A stretch of DNA of 64,000 bases from Rhinopomastus cyanomelas (GCA_013400115.1 VXBP01002362.1:248001-312000); one strand, 5' to 3'; numbered from the stretch's first letter, positions 1 through 12,180 are shown. Program-made: numbers and translations. The notes: generated from the letters alone by a model not told the origin.

Positions 1-373
1 AGCCCCATGGGTCTTACTCATGGGAGCAGTCCTTACTCATTGGATCAGCCCCCGCAAGGCTGGTCATACTGTATGAGTGAGGCTTTTGGCAGAAAGGCCT
101 GTTCATTCAGATGGGGATCTGTTTGTTTAACACATCATAAAGTTGTAACAATCCCTGGGAGGCAGCAGGCATTGTACCCATGCAAGAGATTGCAAGCCAC
201 CTGGGACAGTACTGGAGTGATGGCACCCTGGCAATAGCCTTCAAGAAGCCATAATGAACGCTTACCCGCACAAAGAGCCTCATCCTGGAGTCCCCAGAGC
301 TTTCCTGTCTCCAGGGCAGTGGCAGTGCAGAAGTTCCATGTACCTTTTTAGTTGCCATGGGATATATGTTCGC
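1..373. other. Unique intergenic sequence, no gene seen
   Basis: Short ORFs occur on both strands and overlap each other. None has a recognisable domain, splice context or promoter. No repeat was recognised before the CR1 tail at 374. Confidence 0.6.
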
Positions 374-425
374 GGAATCATAGAGCGGCTAGGGTTGGAA
401 GAAGCCTTAAAGATCATCTAGTTCC
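374..425 (-). mobile_element. CR1 LINE, 3'-end fragment
   Basis: This is a short reversed CR1 tail: GGAATCATAGAG, then a GGGTTGGAAGAA block, then AAGATCATCTAGTTCC. These are the reverse complement of the usual CR1 3' end (GATGATCTT...CTTCCAACC...ATGATTC). Only about 50 bp remain, and the copy is diverged. Confidence 0.7.
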
Positions 426-2175
426 GTGTTGTTTAATTCAATTGAGGAAGGTGGAAATGGAGGTAGAGTGTTCCCACTTATGTGATATGAGGCAAAGGAT
501 AATCCTCTGAGCCCTTGTTTTTGCACACACGTGCAAAAATTTTGCCATCCCTCAACTACAGAGCAGCTGGACCCAGGAAAGGGTGCAAGCTCTGATCCAG
601 ACCACTGAGGACTGCAAAACTCGGCATTAGAACTGCTCCTGATGATCGCAGACATCCTTGGCTGTGCCTGCTGATACTAGCTGTATTTTCACTGCAGAGA
701 TGGATGTGTGGGGATTGCCCATCTCAGAACAACAATGGTGCTTCCTGCCCTGCAGAACAGACAGTGGTGGGGCACATCAGGAAACTTTTTTATCTTGGCT
801 TCCTGTTAAAGCCAAGCATCTGAGAGGAATGATGGTCTTACAGCTAGAACTCCAGGTTGGTTGGACTGATCTGCAGCTGTAGTTTCTACCTGTGCTTTTC
901 CATATGATTTTCAAAGTCACTTAAACTCTGCTGTATTCTGTTATATTTTTAGGAATGTGGGTAGTTTCCTACTTCAGAGGAAAACAAGTCATGAAACTTT
1001 GTGGCTTAACTGGAGAACATATTCATGAGAGCCTAACAAGTGTGAAAGAGGAGGAAAAGCTGGTAGGTGGTGGCACCAGCAAATTCTGCTTGATGATGGT
1101 CAATGTATCACAGTGGCAGGAGTCCTGAGTTTAGTGGGATTCCTTGATTTTCCTGAAATATCTCCTATGAAGACATGAAATTCAGCTTTTTGTAGTTAGA
1201 GAGCACTTTGAAACATGCAGACTAGAAAGAAGAAGAGCCTTTATCCTGGTGTGTATAACTTGCAATGATCTATGTGCAGGGAAATTTACCCATGAAGAGA
1301 TGTCTTTCCCTACAGTTAGCATCAGACTGCTCTGGCAGTCTATTGTCTTCACTGATAGATGGACCCAGCACCTATTTTGGGTTAAAATCCTCTTAGGAAC
1401 AGGCTTCTAGAACTGTAGTGTGGTAAGGATGAAGACCAATTAGCTTATTTCCTTCTGCTGTCCTTGATCTACTGCTGAGAATGTGTTGAGAAGACAAGAA
1501 TGCACCTTGGAAATCTGCCCAGCAGCCTCAGGTAGCATTTGAATTTCACAACGAGTGATTCTGGTCTGTTTTTCATTCAGTAGAAAGTGTTTTTAAGCAT
1601 GGACCTCTGTCCCATTCAGTAAACAGAACTGACCAGATTGGGGTGGAGGTTTAGCTGCAGAGACAAGGCTGTAGCTCAGAACAAAGAGCTAGAAAGGAAG
1701 GCACACAAGCAGCTTTGTCTTGGGGATCACGAGACCCTTGGGACCAGCAATGTGCTGCTACAAAGCCATACTCTCAGCTAGTCAAAGTTGTTAGTGCTCT
1801 GTTCAAGTCTGTTGTCCTGCAGACTGTGAGTGACTGTCTCCATGGAAAGGCAGCTGATGGACTAAAAAATTGATTTTGCTTCTGAAACTGGTTACAAATT
1901 GATAAAATATGCCAAAGTTTCTTTTTTCCTTCTTTTATTTTTTTAACCCTTAGAGAAGGCTTCTAAAGTATAAGCATTATGATTGAGAGGTTAGACTCGA
2001 GGTCACTACAGAGTGATTTATGAAGGTGGCTCTCCAATTTAGATGAACTGGTGGCCATATTCCAGTGTACCTTGACTGAGAAATTCAAGGTGTGTTTGCT
2101 CCCCATGCATCGGTCCCATCCGGTGTTACAGGTTAGACCCTTAGCTGCTGCAGTAGGCAGTTTAATGTACTTGGT
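426..2175. other. Unique intergenic sequence, no gene seen
   Basis: About 1.75 kb with frequent stops in all frames. The longest ORFs are under 85 codons and have no recognisable product. No repeat family was recognised. Confidence 0.55.
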
Positions 2176-2418
2176 AGAATCATAGGATAATTAAAGTTGG
2201 CAGACCTCCAAGATCACCAAGTCCAACCATCAAGGCAATACCACCATGCCCACTAAACCATGTTTTCAAGTGCCAGATCTATGTGTTTTTTAACACCTCC
2301 AGGAATGGTGACTCGATCACTTCCCTGGGCAGCCTGTTCCAATGCCTGATCACTGTTTCAAGTGAGGAAATTTTTCCTAATGTCCAATTAAAGCTCTTAA
2401 AGATACCTCTAAACCTCT
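2176..2418 (-). mobile_element. CR1 LINE, 5'-truncated 3' end
   Basis: The copy is read in reverse. It starts with the tail AGAATCATAGGATAATTAAAG, followed by CCAAGATCACCAAGTCCAACC. Next come the diagnostic CR1 blocks for 'cacttccctgggcagcctgttccaatgcc' and 'ttttcctaatgtcca', which encode the end of the reverse-transcriptase ORF. About 240 bp remain, and the coding part is only a remnant. Its tail type (CACCAAGTCCAACCATC) is shared with the copy at 26,463, so both probably belong to one subfamily. Confidence 0.93.
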
Positions 2419-4297
2419 AGGTAGGAATCCTCATGCAAGCAAACCAAAATGCAGCAACATCCTCTCTGCTTTGAGGAACAGGAACGTACTGCCTGTCAAT
2501 GCAGTTACTGTTGAGGAGTAAACTCTCACAAAGGTGGCCAGCTGTGAGGGGCAGCAGCTCTGAAATTGCTTCTCCTGTTTCCAGAGGGAACTTGTATTCT
2601 TTCACTTAATAGTTAAAATTAGGTAGCTGCTCTGTTGTAGCTGGTGATTGTTCTGCCTTGGCTTTGCTTGAACCCATATTTTCAAGGGCTCTTCTGCATG
2701 TACAGATGATTACAGCCTGTTAATAAACCAGGGAAGTTCTCTGTAGACATTTTCCACATGCAGTTTAGCACAGGTTTAACAACTGCCATTTAAAGACAGT
2801 TAATCTTGTCTAATTGGTGAGGCTGCTGAAACAAATGGAACATGGGTTTGCTGAAGCCATTTTTTAGCCCAGCATTTAAAGCATGTCACTCCATTGGTGC
2901 ATAAATCTGAACATACAAATGTCTATTTTTGTTTCCTTGCACTGTGTTAGATGAGCTTTTTCTTGTAGTGACAGTTCAAGTCAGAATACAAACCGTTTCT
3001 TAGATGCTTTGAAAATTTGTTAGGGAAAACCTCAGATCTTATCCTTTTTAGTTAAGAATATGCCAGATAAAACTTTAAAGAAATCAGGAAGTAAAGCAAA
3101 AAAAAAAAAAAAAACCCATGCTTCTGCATATGCTGTACTTCAGCAAAAAGGCCTCATGAGTTAAAAACACATTCACAATACCATTAAACGTATTTATCTT
3201 TTAAGGGCTAATGATCCCTTTTTGTCAGTGTGCTTTGGTTATGGTTCTTCATCAACTCTTTTCTGCTTCCAGCCCACAAGACTAAATATGCTTTATTTTC
3301 TTCATGGTACATTTCCCCCTTGCTGTTCTTGCCTCCTTGCCCTCACCACCAGAGATCTGGGATGGTCAGAAGGCAAGACAGACCTCCTGCTGTGTCTAAA
3401 GTTAGCGTCTGAGGTGGATGGATAATGCAATACAGAGCCTTTTGCTGTCTGGGTTGTTAACTTGGCTCTGAATCTGATCGGTCATGACTGAAATAGGCCA
3501 TTCTCCAGTAGCTTTCTAGTGGTCTGTTTGACATGATTTATTCATGTTCATATTCAATCCAAGCCCCTTTGTCACAAGGCACTCACAGCTGACTTAACCC
3601 GCTCTCAACCAGATCCCTACCAAGGTGGTACGAACCTTTTGATGCGTCTTCCCTGTCTGAATTATCCTCTTGTGTTGTTGCAAAAGTTCTTCTTACAGAA
3701 AAATTGACTCAGTGCTTTCCATCAACTAGAAGAGACAAGTCAGTATCCTGGCAGTGAAGGCACAAGCCACCCTTCCCTTTGCTGTCAGCTACACCAGTTC
3801 AGGCTCCTGGTGACTGTCCTTTTGCTGGGGACCATTTCCAAAGCTCTTATACTGGACAAGACCATGCAAGCAACATCTAATCAGGTTCAGTCAGTCACGT
3901 GTTTGAACAGTCAGCACTGGTATCACCTGACTTGGTTGATTTTGGCTGGGTTGTATAGAGGATCACTCCTGCTGGCAGTTGACTGAGGTGGTTGCTGTGA
4001 ACAAGAGGGTCCTGTTGTGCCCCAGCAGTGAAAGTGCCATTCACCAGCACATATAACCCTAAAAGTCTGTTCACTGTGAACTCCACTATACTGGACACCC
4101 ACTTCAGAGAAGGAGAAGGTTTGTTCCTGTAGCTTTCACAGTGTCTGCAGGGTCCTGTTGACCTGCTGCTGCCATACCCAGCATGTTTTGGACCTGAATC
4201 AGCTTGGACTGTCAGTCAGTGTCCATCCTATGTCCTGGGGGCTCAGCTTGTACTCAGACTCATGAAGCATGTGGTCACCCTGCAGCAGACGTTCTTA
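2419..4297. other. Unique intergenic sequence with a 17-base A run
   Basis: No gene seen. A run of 17 A lies at 3,098-3,114. It is not preceded by any recognisable retrocopy, so I do not call it a processed pseudogene. Small ORFs around 3,222-3,425 and 3,895-4,098 look like chance. Confidence 0.5.
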
Positions 4298-4377
4298 TCA
4301 TAGTATCATAGGATAGTTTAGGCTGGAAAGGACTTTAAAGATCACCTAGTTCCAACCCCTGTCATTGCAATACAAGG
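4298..4377 (-). mobile_element. CR1 LINE, 3'-end fragment
   Basis: Reversed CR1 tail: ATCATAGTATCATAGGATAG, then GGCTGGAAAGGACTTTAAAG, then ATCACCTAGTTCCAACCCC. About 80 bp remain. The match to the avian CR1 3' end is clear, though the subfamily cannot be set. Confidence 0.85.
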
Positions 4378-6632
4378 GCATGATCTGAAATAGGTGGTCA
4401 TTTTATGCCCAGAGAGTTGTGAGGGTATAAATTCATAGTATCCAGGTAATTTAATATTTCTTAAGGTTTTCTGCATCGTAAAGGGACCCCAGTGCACTCA
4501 ATGGACACAGGAGATGGGCTGTGTTAGACAAGCAGGACTGGAGCAATGTGATCTCTGGGCAGACTTCTAGGTACTTTTACTGCAGTCCCTCTCAATGAGA
4601 GGTAGCAAGACCAAAGGAGCTGGAACATGAATAGAAGCTGACTGTTAGGAGCTCTTTTCTGGTGTGGCAGAATTGCTGTGTGGCTTTTGCCAAATCTTTC
4701 TAAGCTTCAGCATCTTGGCATCAAAAATTGAGAAAATGCTTTGCTCCTATGGAGGCTGAAAAACTCACTGGGGAGCCGTTAGCAGAGTTCCTTAGATCAG
4801 CAGATGGGAGATCTTGTGCGGTATTCATTGTTTGCATCACAGAACCCCCTTTGTCCGATCAGGAGGGGTTTTTGCCTGGATGTCTTGTTGGAACTGCCAC
4901 CGGCATCCGAGTTCTGGGCATGCACTGCACATTTTACCTGCTGTCTGAACACTGATCAAAGCTTCTGGGAGGAGAAGCCAGCAACATACTAAATACATGT
5001 CAGTTCAGTTGTTTTCACATGCAGAGCTTTGCTTAGCCTGCTAAAGCTCATTGTCTCCAAGCCAAGTAATTCAGAGAATCAAGGCCCTATTTAACCTTTC
5101 AGGAAGAGCTGATGCTTTGACATCCACAAAGAACTTCTTTGTTTGAGAAGCTAAAGGATCTTTGCAAGGTTAAGTTCAGGTATTACAGCCCAGCATATGG
5201 TCACTGGCTGTAAAGAATAAGGTATGTGGTTGGGACTGGGATGTGGGATACCCAGGGCTTGAGCAATTCCTGTGTCTAAGGAAATCTACAACTGCACCTT
5301 CTATTTGAGAGGACATTGACCTTTCCACTAGATGTGAAGGACAATGCTCTTGAGGGAGCTGGAGAAAGACATCACAGGCTTTTTCCAGGAAATATTCTGT
5401 CTGAGATCCCAATGACCATCCTGTGGCATTCTGCCTGCGCAAGGTGGGCTCTTTCACAAGAATCAAGGCAACGAAGATTTTACCTCACAGCTGTTCACCA
5501 TTCGTTATGGTTGTTGATGTATGTGCCATGTCACATTTCACTATGGAAGTGTCCATGATGAATAAATTGGTAATATCTCTTTTCATTACTCAGACTATAT
5601 GCATACAGGAGTCAGATTGTCTCATTTTCTAGTCTCTCTGTTGTCTCTTGTGCTGATTTCTGTGCTTCTGCCCATGTGGGAAGTGAATTTGCACCAACAC
5701 ACTAAAGAACTCTCATTCCTTGTCAAGTAACAGTCATATTCAGCATCTCTTACTTTCAAAGTGATGTAACTAATGGGAAGAAAAATTAATTTCACCATCT
5801 TTGTTTAATTTTATTTATTTCCTTTGTCATGTGCAGTTGCAGACTTGCCCCCTTCTAACTCAAGTCACCCTCTAATTGATCACCATCATTCTACAGCCTG
5901 GAAAGCCATGGGTCTGCCTCACTGCAAGCTGTAACCGGCACCACGTGAGGCATTTGTCCAGTGTCATGCTTGGCATTAGCAAGGTAGTCTACAAGCTACT
6001 TTGGCATTTTCACCCTTATAAATCTGTCTAGTATAATGAGGCTCACAGGTTATTTAAGGTGGAGGGCTGATAACTAGTGTGCTAAAGACCCGTCTTGGAT
6101 CTGCAGCCTTGTGTAAGCAGTTCCACATGTTTGCTGTAGATATGGACACTGCAAGAACAGAGGAATCTTGCAAGAGTGTTTAGTCATGTCACATCAGAAA
6201 CCCATTTGACTTGCTAAATTCTGCACTAATCACATTTTGTATTTGATTTTAAATGAGCATCATCATCCAGTCTCATTGAGTGTAATGAATGCATTGATTT
6301 CAGTTAATTATCTAGCATGTTCCTGTTTATTCCAGAACATGGCCAGAAAGCCAAGTGCATCATTAGCACCTACTGAGGGAGTCGTGATTGATCAGGTTTA
6401 GTACTTATGTCCACAAGAAAGCCAATAACTGGTTGGCAGGTTTCAGCTGTGGAGAGGCACTAAGACATACCCTCGTGATTTTACATCTTATTTTGTGGGG
6501 CACACAGAGGGGTGATCCCTGTGTCTAAACCCTGGCATAAGCCTTGCAAATCTACAAACAGCTGGGCCAGCGCTTTTCAATTACACTTAACTCAGCCCTT
6601 CTTACTGCATTGGCCATGAGGTGCTGCCTCGG
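4378..6632. other. Unique intergenic sequence, no gene seen
   Basis: No exon or repeat recognised. The block at about 6,200-6,350 is AT-rich with several TAAT/ATTA cores and few CpGs. It resembles conserved noncoding DNA, but conservation cannot be seen from a single sequence. Confidence 0.5.
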
Positions 6633-7037
6633 CTGTGAGGAGAGGCTGAGGGAGCTGGGGTTGTTTAGTCTGGAGAAGAGAAGACTGAGAGGGGACCTTA
6701 TTGCCCTCTACAACTACCTTAAAGGAGGTTGTAGCAAGGCTGGTGTTGATCTCTTCTCTCCAATTAGTGATGACAGGGCGAGGGGAAATGGCCTCAAGTT
6801 GCATCAGGGGAGGTTTAGATTGGACATTAGAAGGAAATTCTTTACTGAGAGGGTGATTAGATACTGGAATAGATTGCCCGAGGAGGTGGTGGTGTCGCCA
6901 TCCCTGGAGGTGTTTAAGGAACCAGTGGACGCAGTGCTTAGGGATATGGTCTAGCGGTTAGACACTAGGAGAAAAGGTTGGACTCGATGACCCTAGAGGT
7001 TCTTTCCAGCCATGATGATTCTGTGTGATTCTGTGTG
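6633..7037 (+). mobile_element. CR1 LINE, 3' end with reverse-transcriptase C-terminus
   Basis: A 405 bp 5'-truncated CR1 in forward orientation. A frame open through 6,954 encodes the typical C-terminal part of CR1 ORF2: 'EERLRELGLFSLEKRRLRGD', then 'LYNYLKGG', then 'RKFFTERVIRYWNRLPEEVV'. This frame ends at a TAG (6,952-6,954), close to the normal ORF2 stop. After it come the noncoding tail GGTTGGACTCGATGACC and the GATTCTGTGTGATTCTGTGTG terminal repeat. The remaining coding stretch has no frameshift, so this is one of the younger copies here. The reverse-transcriptase catalytic core is missing. Confidence 0.96.
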
Positions 7038-8825
7038 CTGCCTCATGGACCTACAAAGTTAGAATAGCTGAAGGAGTCTGGTCTACAACTGTAGAAATGC
7101 TTTTCAGTAACAGACTTCCTTAAATATTGATTACTAGAAGTGTAAGGATTCAGTGCGCAGAATGATGGAAGTACTGGTGATGCTGCATTGCTGCTTTTCT
7201 AGAGGCAGCTCCCTGCTCTCCTCTGCCTCCTGTTCTGCCTGGGGCTGGCCAGCAGGTTTTTGAAGCCATTTGCAATTCTTTTTGATGGTCCTCAGTCTGC
7301 TTCTTGTCTGCTATTTTTGAGATGGTCTTATGCACTTACAATAAAGATAAAAAATTTCAGTTGCTCCTGCCTAGCAAGTGGCACACAGCCAGCCCTGTGC
7401 CTGGAGTGTACTCACACACGGAGACCCTGGGTAGAGATTCTGGTGTCACATTCTGGGAGCAGAGAGACAAACATCTCTTCTTGTGGAGCACCTGTATTTT
7501 GGCCACATGGTGGATGTGCACCCAGTTCTGTGAGCTAGATAACTTTTCTTTTTTAATCACTATACGCAGTTACAGAAAGCTTCTTATTCCACAAAAATTT
7601 GAATAAATGAGAAAAACAAAACACAGACACACTCATCTCCTCCAAAAAATATTGGAATGTGAGGTAGAAGGTACAAAGATGAACTTTGTGGTTGACCACT
7701 GCCAATTGCTGGTGCACAAACACAGGACTCTTGAGGTTCAAGAGTAGTCTGTTACTGGGAAGTCTGCACCCCACCTACCACCTTCGGTTTGGCCTTGGGG
7801 TAGTCATGTCATCTCTCTGCATCTCTGCTTCCTTCTCAGAATATGCCTTGACTATGCACGCTGGGTTCTCTTGGGTAAGGACTAGTCTGTGACGTTTATT
7901 AACGCAGTGTTTGGCATGCTTGAGCATGACTCCTCTGAGGTCTCCTGTTGCTACTCAACTGCAAAATAATTAAAAAGAGTATGGTAAGTCTTCTATTATA
8001 CAGGGCTGTCATCCAGTTGACGCGTGTTAGCTTCTAGGTAGAGTTTGACTTAGCCTTCAGAACTGTATGCCTTGCTTATAAGATTTATTGCTTGCTCTAC
8101 TCTACACTGTCACAGCTACAGCTGCTGGGAAATCCTTCTGTTCATGAAAACGTAGCTGAGCACTTTGCCTCCAGGGGCTCTAGACTGGAACATGTCCCTA
8201 CTTGTCCCAAAAGAGCACTCAGCAGAAACTATCCTCACAAGTGTTTTAGAAAGTGGTCTCTGGTTTTGGGGACCCGCAAAGAGAAGTCTTGGTCAGCCAC
8301 AAGCCAAAGCACTCAGCAGATAAGAAAACCCTCCACTAGGCACATAAGCCCTAGTGGAGGGATCCTCTTTAAGGATCTTAGTGTCTTGCAGTGTCTTGCA
8401 GATTGACATGGCGTGGAGGAGAAGAAGTTCACCATTGCCTAACTAGAAGTCAAGTCGCTGTAGTTACAGTGTACCTGAGCTGTCTGCAGCTGTGTGTGCC
8501 CAGCTGCACCTGCTTTGCTTTGGAATCACTTAGTAGGAACAGAAGTCACTCATGGCTGGTGTGAAAGGCTGTGTGTAAATATCACATGTGTAGTAGGACA
8601 TAAAACCAAATCAGCACCTCTGGTAACAGGAGACCCCAGAAACACAATCCCTTCTTGAAAGGCCCAGAAGAATCACCTTCTGAAGAATGGGAGCATTCCC
8701 TTTGAAGCTGTTGGACAAACAAGTGAACAGAGGCCTGGTAGACCTCCCAAAAGCAAGCTTTCAGCTCTTGTGCCACATTATTTCTGGACCTCCTACCCTC
8801 CTTTGCAAGTTGTAGCCATCATAGA
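7038..8825. other. Unique intergenic sequence with a perfect 12-bp hairpin
   Basis: No gene seen. The frames with ORFs at 7,260-7,606 overlap on opposite strands and show no domain. A perfect 12-bp inverted repeat lies at 8,329-8,361. A 10-bp direct repeat (GTGTCTTGCA twice) follows at about 8,381-8,400. Confidence 0.5.
8329..8361. repeat. Perfect 12-bp inverted repeat (hairpin)
   Basis: CCCTCCACTAGG at 8,329-8,340 is the exact reverse complement of CCTAGTGGAGGG at 8,350-8,361, with a 9-base loop between them. The stem has 8 G/C pairs. Pairing does not extend cleanly beyond the stem, so the foldback is too short for a normal pre-miRNA. Its function is unknown. Confidence 0.85.
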
Positions 8826-9090
8826 AACCACCTCCCTTGACCTGCTGGCCACACTCCTCTTGATGCAACCCAGGATGTTATTTGCTTTCTGGAATGTGAG
8901 TGCACCTGGCTCATACTCAGTTTTTTATCCACCAGGACCCCGAAGTTCCTTTCTGCAGAACTGCTTTCAATCTGCTTATTGCCCAGCCTGTGTCTGTGCT
9001 TGGGATTGCTCTGACCCGAGCGCAGGACCTTGCACATGGCCTTGTTGAACTTCATGAGGCTTGCGTGGTCCCCTGGCATGGCCCATAAGA
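8826..9090 (-). mobile_element. CR1 LINE, internal reverse-transcriptase fragment
   Basis: Reversed CR1 sequence from the middle to 3' part of ORF2. The blocks CTGGCCACACTCCTCTTGAT, 'ccaccaggaccccgaagttcc' and CAGGACCTTGCACATGGCCT are typical of it. On the minus strand the frame gives '...KFNKAMCKVLRSGQSNPKHR' and 'NFGVLVDKKLSMS'. Both a CR1 3' tail and the 5' end are missing, so the copy is truncated at both ends or partly deleted. Confidence 0.9.
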
Positions 9091-11999
9091 GGGGATGCAG
9101 GACTGTTGTGGCTCTGGGCAGCACTAACCTTGCACACTCTCAGTAAGCTCAGCTTTGAACTTCCTAGGTTCACAATGCCCATCAGCTCACCTCTTTGGTG
9201 CAGGTGGTGTAGCCCTGGAAAACATGCTCTACCACATCACACACAGAGGCAAGCAGTGCACACTGTGGCAACAGGATGATGTGATGGAGCCTGTGATGGA
9301 GCACAAATCAGAGAGGAAATGCCCATTTTCGGTAAATGACTTTCCAGTAAAACAGCCATGACAGGACAGCTTTAAAACCCTTTTAATTTCACTTCTGCTG
9401 TCTAGTGCCTTATGACTGCTAAGCTTTTTATTGCTTCACATTTCTGTGCCAGTTTGTATGATGACCCAGTAGGCTTGTAAGCCAGTAGCCTACATCAGGC
9501 TTGGTACAGCACGTACAATCAGTCTGTTGGTACAACATGCAGCAGAGAGCTTCTTGAAAGTCACCTTAGATTTTATTAAATAAAAGGGCAACAACTTCTG
9601 ACAAAGAGATGGTCATGTACAGTGTCTTTTCTTTCTTGTACTTCTCTTGTGCTCAACACAACCAGAGGTGAGCTTCATTTGAGGGAGGCAGCACTGGAAG
9701 AACATCATGCTAAAACCCTATCCTGCACAACTGGTCGCATTACCACAGGCACCTGTCAGAACGCAGTGAATTAGGAAGATTTATGCTTGGGTGGGATGCA
9801 GTGCCCTGGAGATCACATATCCTTCTGGAAACAGAAGAGTTCTCTAAGACCAGGTAACAAATTGAAGGAAGGGTTGGTGGTGACTTGCCTGATAAATGAC
9901 TCCACTGAGTTGACTCCGTGTTGCTAATGGGAACGACCTTGTTTTGCTCAGTGTTATGCAAGTTAACCTCTCATGCTGTGCTGTGCTTTGTGACTCCAAG
10001 GGCTGGCGTTTGCTGGCTGATGCTGCCATGGCCCTGAGCCTGTCTTGGCATTTTGTGGTTGGATTGTTTCCTCCTGGCATCGGAAGGCTGGAGCAAATCC
10101 AAAAGAGGAGTGAGATGGATCAGGCAGGGATCTGGATCGTGTCCTCTGCTGCCACAATCTTGCAAAGACAGCCTGGTGTAGACATCCAGCCCCAACCACG
10201 GTCCATAGTAAGAGGTCAGTAGTGCTGGAGTAGATGCAGAAAGCCATTATGCCATGCTGGAGGTTTTCCAAAGCCAAACAGAATTAAATGCTGGGCATGG
10301 GAATGTCCAAGCTGCTGCCTCTCTCCCAAGGATGGGCACCCACCCAAGGTCTGCTGCTTGGAACTGTGTGCCAGCAGTTCATTTCACAGCATTGCTGGAA
10401 CACAGGCCTGGATAGTCTCTTAGGCATATGGGTTTGGGGCCTTTGTATTTGGAGTCACTTTGCTGAACCTTTCCTTGCTGCTGATTCCTTTGGTCTAAGG
10501 AGGCTACAAGAAAATCTCTTTCTTCATTCACTTTGGCACTGGGACTAAACACTGGATTTCCCACTCACTACAACCCTTTCCTAGAAAAAGACCCAGCTGC
10601 CTCAGGCTAGCAAAAGCTTCAGCCCTGGGTTTGGATTTCAAAGTAAAGAATGTAGGCAGACAGAATGTACTGAGATACCAAAAACATGCAGTTGGACAGG
10701 GCACATATATCTGGGTGTGTGTATATGTGTGTCCATGTCTGGTTCCAGGTTCCGATTCCCTTGGGATATTTACTGAGCTAAGGGCAGTGTCCCTTGACTC
10801 ATGAAATCTTTCTTCTGAGAGCAACTGCAGTGATGTGACTGGTCCTCTGCCATGATATCATGCCCTTAACCCTAGTGGGACTTGTGGCTTCTTCTGAGGT
10901 CTCCCAGAGCCACTCAAGAGCTGTAGTTTTCAAGAGGCAGGACTAATCCTGTGGCTTTGTCCTCCTGTGTAGGTATTACTTGCCTCCTCCCCTACCCTTC
11001 TGTAGCAATATCAGGAAAATAAAATGTAGTCCAAAGTGGAGGGGACCAGGGGGACAACTTTAACTGTCAAAGACTGTCTTTGGTCAAGGAGATGTGTGTG
11101 CACATAGACTTGACTGTGCCATGTAAGCTGAGACACAATGATTGGATCCAATCAGCCTGAATACATGAGCTATGTGACAATCACAGAGTCACATCATCAG
11201 GTCACAACTTAAAATATTAGACCACTTAGAGGTACTAGTCACAGAAACGTATGTGCTGCTGAGCCTGTCCAGACCCTGTTTTCAATTCAGTGGCCTCTCA
11301 TGAAAATGGTACAGTAGACAAAATATTCTGGACAGAAATCTGCTGAGAAGGAGAAATCTTTAGCTGGAAAGTACCCTTTCTGCTGTTTCACCCAACCCAA
11401 AACACTGGCTTACAAGTTTGAAATTGTATAGCTGTTTAATTAAGTACTGACTGATGTTACCTCTAGAATCATGGGCTGGAGAGACAGGATGCCCTGATTA
11501 AATACCTTGAACCCTATTCCATAATCCTAATGTGCTGCCAGTTGACTATCAAACTATGTCCGGAGCAGTGCAAGTACTTGGCAACTTTGCAGCCTTCAGT
11601 GATTTAAGAAAAACCCCAAATGACTTTTTAGTTTATGTTCCTGTTTTAATCTATAAGTAGTACTTAGAGCTGCTGAAGAAAGGCTGTTCAGCAGTTCCTG
11701 GCTTTCACAAACTTTGAGGAGCAATCACGATGAACTTTTTTCCAACTACAAAAGGTTTGGTAGTTTCATAAGAGGCTTTGGGCAGGAAGACTGAGTGCTT
11801 CTCCAGGGAGTTCTATCAGGATTCAATGCAATAAAAAGACCTTAGTCATGATCTCGTACACATGGCTGCAAAGGCATTGCTTTTTGTGTGGTGGCACAAG
11901 TGGAATATCCTTTGTTGGTCCAACCGCTTCAGCAATAAATGTGCCATGTTTCTTGCCTTTGTTTACTTCTGTGACAGTCAACCCTGTTCAGAAGTCTTG
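9091..11999. other. Unique intergenic sequence, no gene seen
   Basis: About 2.9 kb. ORFs reach about 104 codons around 9,960-10,277 but overlap on both strands without any domain. A short GT-rich stretch (gtgtgtgtatatgtgtgt) lies near 10,715-10,733. No splice-framed exon or repeat was recognised. Confidence 0.5.
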
Positions 12000-12180
12000 G
12001 GGGCACTTGGTTGGCTCAGTTGGTAGAGCATGTGACTCTGAATTCCTGGGGTCATGGGTTTGAGCCGCAAGTATACATCTTGAGACAGTACTGTAGGCTT
12101 ACCCGGCTCCAGCAAGGTCGGGTTGGACTTAGATGATCTTTCGAGGTCCCTTCCAACCTGTAACATTCTGTGATTCTGTC
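12000..12180 (+). mobile_element. Composite SINE: tRNA-Lys-like head plus CR1-like tail
   Basis: The first ~70 bases resemble a tRNA gene. Box A is TGGCTCAGTTGG at 12,012-12,023 and box B is GGTTTGAGCC at 12,057-12,066. Between them, TAGAGCATGTGACTCTGAAT closely follows vertebrate tRNA-Lys(CUU) through the D stem and anticodon arm. The anticodon position reads CTG rather than CTT, and the arm no longer pairs well. A ~50-bp linker of unknown origin follows. The last ~70 bases are a CR1 3' end: GGGTTGGACTTAGATGATCT, then TTTCGAGGTCCCTTCCAACC, then ATTCTGTGATTCTGT. This is the structure of a SINE transcribed by RNA polymerase III from internal promoters and mobilised by CR1 through a shared tail. 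No clear target-site duplication is visible. I found no second copy in the window. Confidence 0.85.

Noticed and set aside
3098..3114. Poly(A) run as the end of a processed pseudogene
   Set aside because: No coding or UTR-like homology or polyadenylation signal precedes it at a suitable distance, and no target-site duplication was seen.
12000..12072. Functional tRNA-Lys gene
   Set aside because: The anticodon reads CTG, the acceptor ends do not pair, and the sequence continues into a CR1 tail. It is a SINE head, not a tRNA gene.
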